A stretch of 33,240 nucleotides of DNA from a virus, in IMG/VR virus record IMGVR_UViG_3300029927_000045, positions 1-33,240 of that record; one strand, given 5' to 3'. Of the stretch, positions 30,277 through 33,240 are shown one piece after another (the first letter of the stretch is position 1; every line of letters begins with the position of its first letter). The notes under the pieces are model-generated. The model had not been told where the DNA came from, searched no databases, and saw only the letters and a program-made list of their open reading frames with translations. Both the position numbers and the translations under genes were made by a program.

Positions 30277-30635
30277 TAGACGGAGATGCTGCCGCCGTTA
30301 CCATTCAGTTTGATTTCCGCAAACTGTGTTGATCCCTCAGCTGATGCAACAGCTACACCGGCGTTGAGAATATCGCCGGCCGCAGGGGTTAAATTACTGA
30401 ATTGGCTGACGCTTACGTCGTAAAATACTTGATCACCTTGGGCAAAAGTATCCGCAGGCACTTTAGGCAGAGAAAAGATGCCTTCAAGCGCTACTGCACC
30501 AGTTTGACCATTGTCGATGTCAGTTAATGCCACAGCCACAAGCGAACCGATCACAACTACACTACCAGAGGCAATAGCCGCGCCTTGGTTGGTATAGCTG
30601 ATGTTGCTGCCATCTTTAATATAATTTGTAGCCAT
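30276..30635 (-). CDS. DUF2190-type capsid-associated protein
   Basis: 119 aa with the DUF2190 pattern: 'NYIKDGSNISYTNQGAAIAS', 'GSVVVIGSLVAVALTDIDNG', 'VALEGIFSLPKVPADTFAQG', 'VFYDVS'. Beta-rich. In other phages this is a decoration or head protein next to the major capsid protein. Confidence 0.85.
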   Translation of the reverse strand: MATNYIKDGSNISYTNQGAAIASGSVVVIGSLVAVALTDIDNGQTGAVALEGIFSLPKVPADTFAQGDQVFYDVSVSQFSNLTPAAGDILNAGVAVASAEGSTQFAEIKLNGNGGSISV

Positions 30636-30678
30636 TATCTTTTCCTCAATATTTGTTTAGCTGTTTTTAGCAGCAAGA

Positions 30679-32766
30679 TTAAGCGCCAAGGTTGCAGAAA
30701 CCGCCACGGAAATCGTTAGCACCCACGCCATAATCTAAGCGCACTTTGTAAGAAATGCCGTCTGACTTGAAACCTTCCATGGAATCGATGAAAGGAGTCT
30801 CATTGCCGTCAAGAAAAGCGACCTCCATCAATGGGATCTGATTAGGATTAGCAACTAAGTACCATTTATTTCCAGGGATACGAACATCAGAGATTATTTC
30901 CACGAAGTTTTGTAGAGGGTTAATCTCGCGGTTATTACGGCCACCGTTTGCGTAAGTTGCAGACTGTATCAATTCCCGTGCCGCGATTTCTTGACCAATG
31001 CCGACTAATAAGTAAGCTGGACGGGCGCCGACGTAATCATCATTTTCTTCGCCGTTTGCTGCTGTTGGGCCGACCTGCTTAACCATAGCTTGGCGACCCA
31101 AATCAAGCAAAGCAATGGTGATTGGTCCAGCAGGGTCGCCAAGATTGCCGTGAGCAGTAGAAAACAATGCTGAGCCATCGCTGGTTAAAGCATTATCATT
31201 TAACGTACGGTAAACATCTCTCGAAATAGAGCGGCTAGCAGCGCTGCCCATCATTCGGGGCAAGCGGCTGATAGCGTCAAGATCGTCGTTGATGATCATT
31301 TGACGAGTGATTGTAATCAAACGTCCTTGCGTTTCAGCTTGGATTGTTTCTCGTTCTTCGCCGAACGAACCACTCTCAAAATCCCCGCCTTCCGGTACGG
31401 TCTTGAGCAAGTTGAATGACCCCATACGTACCCGGCTATTAGGTTTAAAGTCGTTCACTCGAGTCACGTCAACCCAAGGGCGCCACGTAGATGGTTCCCC
31501 GTCGTATGCTGTTTGCAGGATCTTGCCTAGGGTGTTCTCAAATAAGCCGGGGAAATCCGATGTGCTATGTGTAAACGCAGACTGGATCATTTGCGATCTA
31601 TCCATTCGCGAATAATTTATTTTTGCCATATCTAAACATTCACGCACAATCTCGAATGTTGTCATAGTGCGGAATTCGTTCGCCATATCATTCTTTTCGG
31701 CACCTGAGCGAATCAATAGCGCCTTAGTCATGCCTTCAATTTTCTTGTCACGGGCATCAGCGATTGAATGAATAACGGGTGAATTTTGGGCAGGCGTAGA
31801 ATTCTGGCCCAGCTTGTTTAACAGAAGCTTGCTGGCCATAGCTGGCGTGCATTTTTCATCCATTAAACATTCAACCATTAAATCCGCATGTTCTTGAAAG
31901 TGAGCAAACACTCCGTCCTTTATTTCGTGCTTGCGTGCTTGTTCGTCACTAATCAATTTCGCACTAATGTCTGACGCGTTAGCCGGATCGGAAGGTGTGT
32001 TTTCTGAGTCAGAAGCGTCAGAATTATCAACTGAAGTTGAGTCTTTGACTAGCTCCTGTTTTACTTTTGTTTGTGATGGCATGTTGGTAACTCCAGTGAT
32101 TGATTTTGCTAAATTTTCAGGAACGTTTTTGAACCCGAACGTGTTGACATCAAACCGACTTGAATTGCCGGCGGTGCTTTCATCGTCATCATCTTCTGTG
32201 GAACGAGTGATGATTCGGTCGATGAATCCGTTTGCGAGTGCTGACTCAGCAGTGAACCAAGTTTCATCGCTCATGAGATCGCTTATATCGCTATCGCTTA
32301 AATCAGTTTGTGTTGCATAAGTTCTTACGATAGCGTCTTTGTGTATGTCTAAGATTTCAGCATCTTTGCGTAGTTCGTCGGCATTTCCTTCCGTGAAAGT
32401 CCATGGGTCGTGAATCATGAGCAGAGCATTTTCACACATTTGAATGCTGTCACCCGCCATGGCAATGACACTGGCAATTGAATAAGCTGCAGCGTCAATT
32501 CTTGTTGTGACGTTTGCTGAGTGGGAAACCAGCAAGTTGTAAATTGCGATGCCCTCAGTGACGCTTCCGCCTGGGCTGTTAATAGCAACCGTAAGATCGT
32601 CAATATTGCCCAAGCCATCAAGGTCCTGGGCAAACTGGTCAGCTCCTATTACCCAGGGGTGAATAACACCGTAAATTCTTATTAGCGCTGACTCGTTTGA
32701 CACACGATTCATTGCGTACCAATCGCTTTTCATTTTTGTTCTGTTTTTGTTCTTTCTTTTCGGCAT
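30679..32766 (-). CDS. ClpP-like prohead protease fused to major capsid protein
   Basis: 695 aa with two parts. Residues about 20-190 are a ClpP/S14-like protease: 'AINSPGGSVTEGIAIYNLL', nucleophile Ser about 96 in 'DAAAYSIASVIAMAGD' and His 119 in 'LLMIHDP'. A low-complexity acidic linker (about 190-270) and a helical delta/scaffold-like region follow. Residues about 340-695 are a capsid subunit ('RSGAEKNDMANEFRTM', 'GDFESGSFGEERETIQAETQ', 'LISDVRIPGNKWYLVANPNQ'). The fusion would deliver protease and shell in 1:1 ratio unless internal starts or cleavage change it. No break separates the parts. Confidence 0.88.
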   Translation of the reverse strand: MPKRKNKNRTKMKSDWYAMNRVSNESALIRIYGVIHPWVIGADQFAQDLDGLGNIDDLTVAINSPGGSVTEGIAIYNLLVSHSANVTTRIDAAAYSIASVIAMAGDSIQMCENALLMIHDPWTFTEGNADELRKDAEILDIHKDAIVRTYATQTDLSDSDISDLMSDETWFTAESALANGFIDRIITRSTEDDDDESTAGNSSRFDVNTFGFKNVPENLAKSITGVTNMPSQTKVKQELVKDSTSVDNSDASDSENTPSDPANASDISAKLISDEQARKHEIKDGVFAHFQEHADLMVECLMDEKCTPAMASKLLLNKLGQNSTPAQNSPVIHSIADARDKKIEGMTKALLIRSGAEKNDMANEFRTMTTFEIVRECLDMAKINYSRMDRSQMIQSAFTHSTSDFPGLFENTLGKILQTAYDGEPSTWRPWVDVTRVNDFKPNSRVRMGSFNLLKTVPEGGDFESGSFGEERETIQAETQGRLITITRQMIINDDLDAISRLPRMMGSAASRSISRDVYRTLNDNALTSDGSALFSTAHGNLGDPAGPITIALLDLGRQAMVKQVGPTAANGEENDDYVGARPAYLLVGIGQEIAARELIQSATYANGGRNNREINPLQNFVEIISDVRIPGNKWYLVANPNQIPLMEVAFLDGNETPFIDSMEGFKSDGISYKVRLDYGVGANDFRGGFCNLGA

Positions 32767-32782
32767 GCTATGCGCTCGCTAT

Positions 32783-33240
32783 TTAGTTATCTTCGTCGAC
32801 AGAATCACGACTGCCATCGCTAAGTTGCTCTAGTTCAATTTGTTTCATTGTTGCTGACGGACTGCGATTACGTGAACGTATGGCTTGGCTTTTTGACATA
32901 ATTTCAAGTGAGATTTCCGTCTCCATCGCTTTTGCTTCGTCCCTAGGATTAATTTGGATCAATGCGGGACGTGAGAAGTCGGCATCGAATATCGTTTTTG
33001 TATCGCAATTGTCCGGTAGCCTGAGTAAATTTGCTGCAATTGCAGTAGAGACCATCATTTCGTGCATGGGCACTTGATCGATAGACACGAAATATCCCCA
33101 TAGCATTCCGTAGACCTGATATTGCTCGACTGCTTCTTGCCTACGTGAGCTGTACGATCCTTCATAATTTTTACTAAGCGCGGAATAAGAAACCCGCGAA
33201 CCCGCCGCATTGGCTGCATGCTGGACACGTAAATACGCAT
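32783..33240 (-). CDS. Portal protein, C-terminal part (lambda gpB type)
   Basis: Open to the right edge; the frame runs through 'VSYSALSKNYEGSYSSRRQE' and 'AVEQYQVYGMLWGYFVS', typical of the portal stem and crown region of lambda-type portals, and 'RPALIQINPRDEAKAMETEI' then 'SLEIMSKSQAIRSRNRSP', the usual C-terminal block. The ORF starting at 33106 is only an internal methionine. The portal is the DNA entry ring at one capsid vertex; terminase genes should lie just outside the window. Confidence 0.88.
   Translation of the reverse strand, partial: AYLRVQHAANAAGSRVSYSALSKNYEGSYSSRRQEAVEQYQVYGMLWGYFVSIDQVPMHEMMVSTAIAANLLRLPDNCDTKTIFDADFSRPALIQINPRDEAKAMETEISLEIMSKSQAIRSRNRSPSATMKQIELEQLSDGSRDSVDEDN

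Noticed and set aside
1-33240. CRISPR array, tRNA, rRNA or insertion sequence
   Set aside because: No regularly spaced repeats, cloverleaf sequences, rRNA blocks or transposase motifs were found on reading both strands.

Overview
The window is double-stranded DNA phage sequence, almost certainly a temperate siphovirus (long non-contractile tail) of a Gram-negative, probably gammaproteobacterial, host. A lambda-type portal, a ClpP-like protease fused to a major capsid protein, tail tube, tape measure and chaperone genes, a tyrosine integrase and a complete lambda-style genetic switch all point this way. Base composition looks moderate to AT-leaning by eye. No rRNA, tRNA, CRISPR array or insertion sequence was seen.

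Layout. (1) 1-2415, minus strand: left end of a late operon with a beta-helix protein running off the edge, a secreted CBM6-like protein and a Crp-like regulator. (2) 2501-2603: a strong minus-strand promoter with a terminator just downstream, directly behind a Q-like antiterminator gene (2629-3012), as in the lambda Q-pR'-tR' module. (3) 2629-7718, minus: early/replication operon running cro-like, terminator, cII-like, DnaT/O-like, P-like, a frame-disrupted small gene, SSB, C5 methyltransferase, RuvC-like resolvase, GapR-like gene, Q-like. A near-perfect ParB parS site lies at 3031-3046. (4) 7719-9580: immunity region. Divergent cro-like and cI-like genes share operators; an unknown membrane protein sits in the rex position; small damaged minus-strand genes follow; a second operator-covered promoter (pL-like) lies at 9529-9573. 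(5) 9647-13327, plus: pL operon with a small membrane protein, RecE-like exonuclease, RecT-like annealing protein, a protein with an SSB-like C-terminal tip, CsrA, a membrane cupin protein and an AlpA-type excisionase. (6) 13330-14535: candidate attP with paired arm repeats, then integrase. (7) 14599-16152, plus: a compact operon with its own promoter lying inside a large palindrome, encoding an unknown acidic protein, an AcrVA2-like anti-CRISPR candidate and a small HTH protein that could be its autorepressor (Aca role). (8) 16130-18041, minus: lysis/accessory genes (membrane protein, secreted nuclease-like protein, alpha/beta hydrolase, 38-aa protein, transglycosylase). (9) 18258-33240, minus: virion genes from tail proteins back to the portal, which runs off the right edge.

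How it fits together. The cI-like protein is expected to silence both early promoters through shared AGCAATATATTGCT operators. When it is lost, the minus-strand operon replicates DNA and ends by making the Q-like protein, which would let RNA polymerase pass the terminator at 2501-2523 into the late genes. Those run leftward off position 1, and the same strand re-enters at the right edge with the portal. This, and phage genes on both sides of int/attP, suggests a circular or free phage map rather than an integrated prophage cut at attL/attR.

Most notable: the AcrVA2-like operon with its palindromic promoter, the parS site in a phage without a visible parB, phage csrA, a G-quadruplex-like repeat inside the replication gene, a second SSB-tailed protein, and small genes broken or joined by frameshifts.
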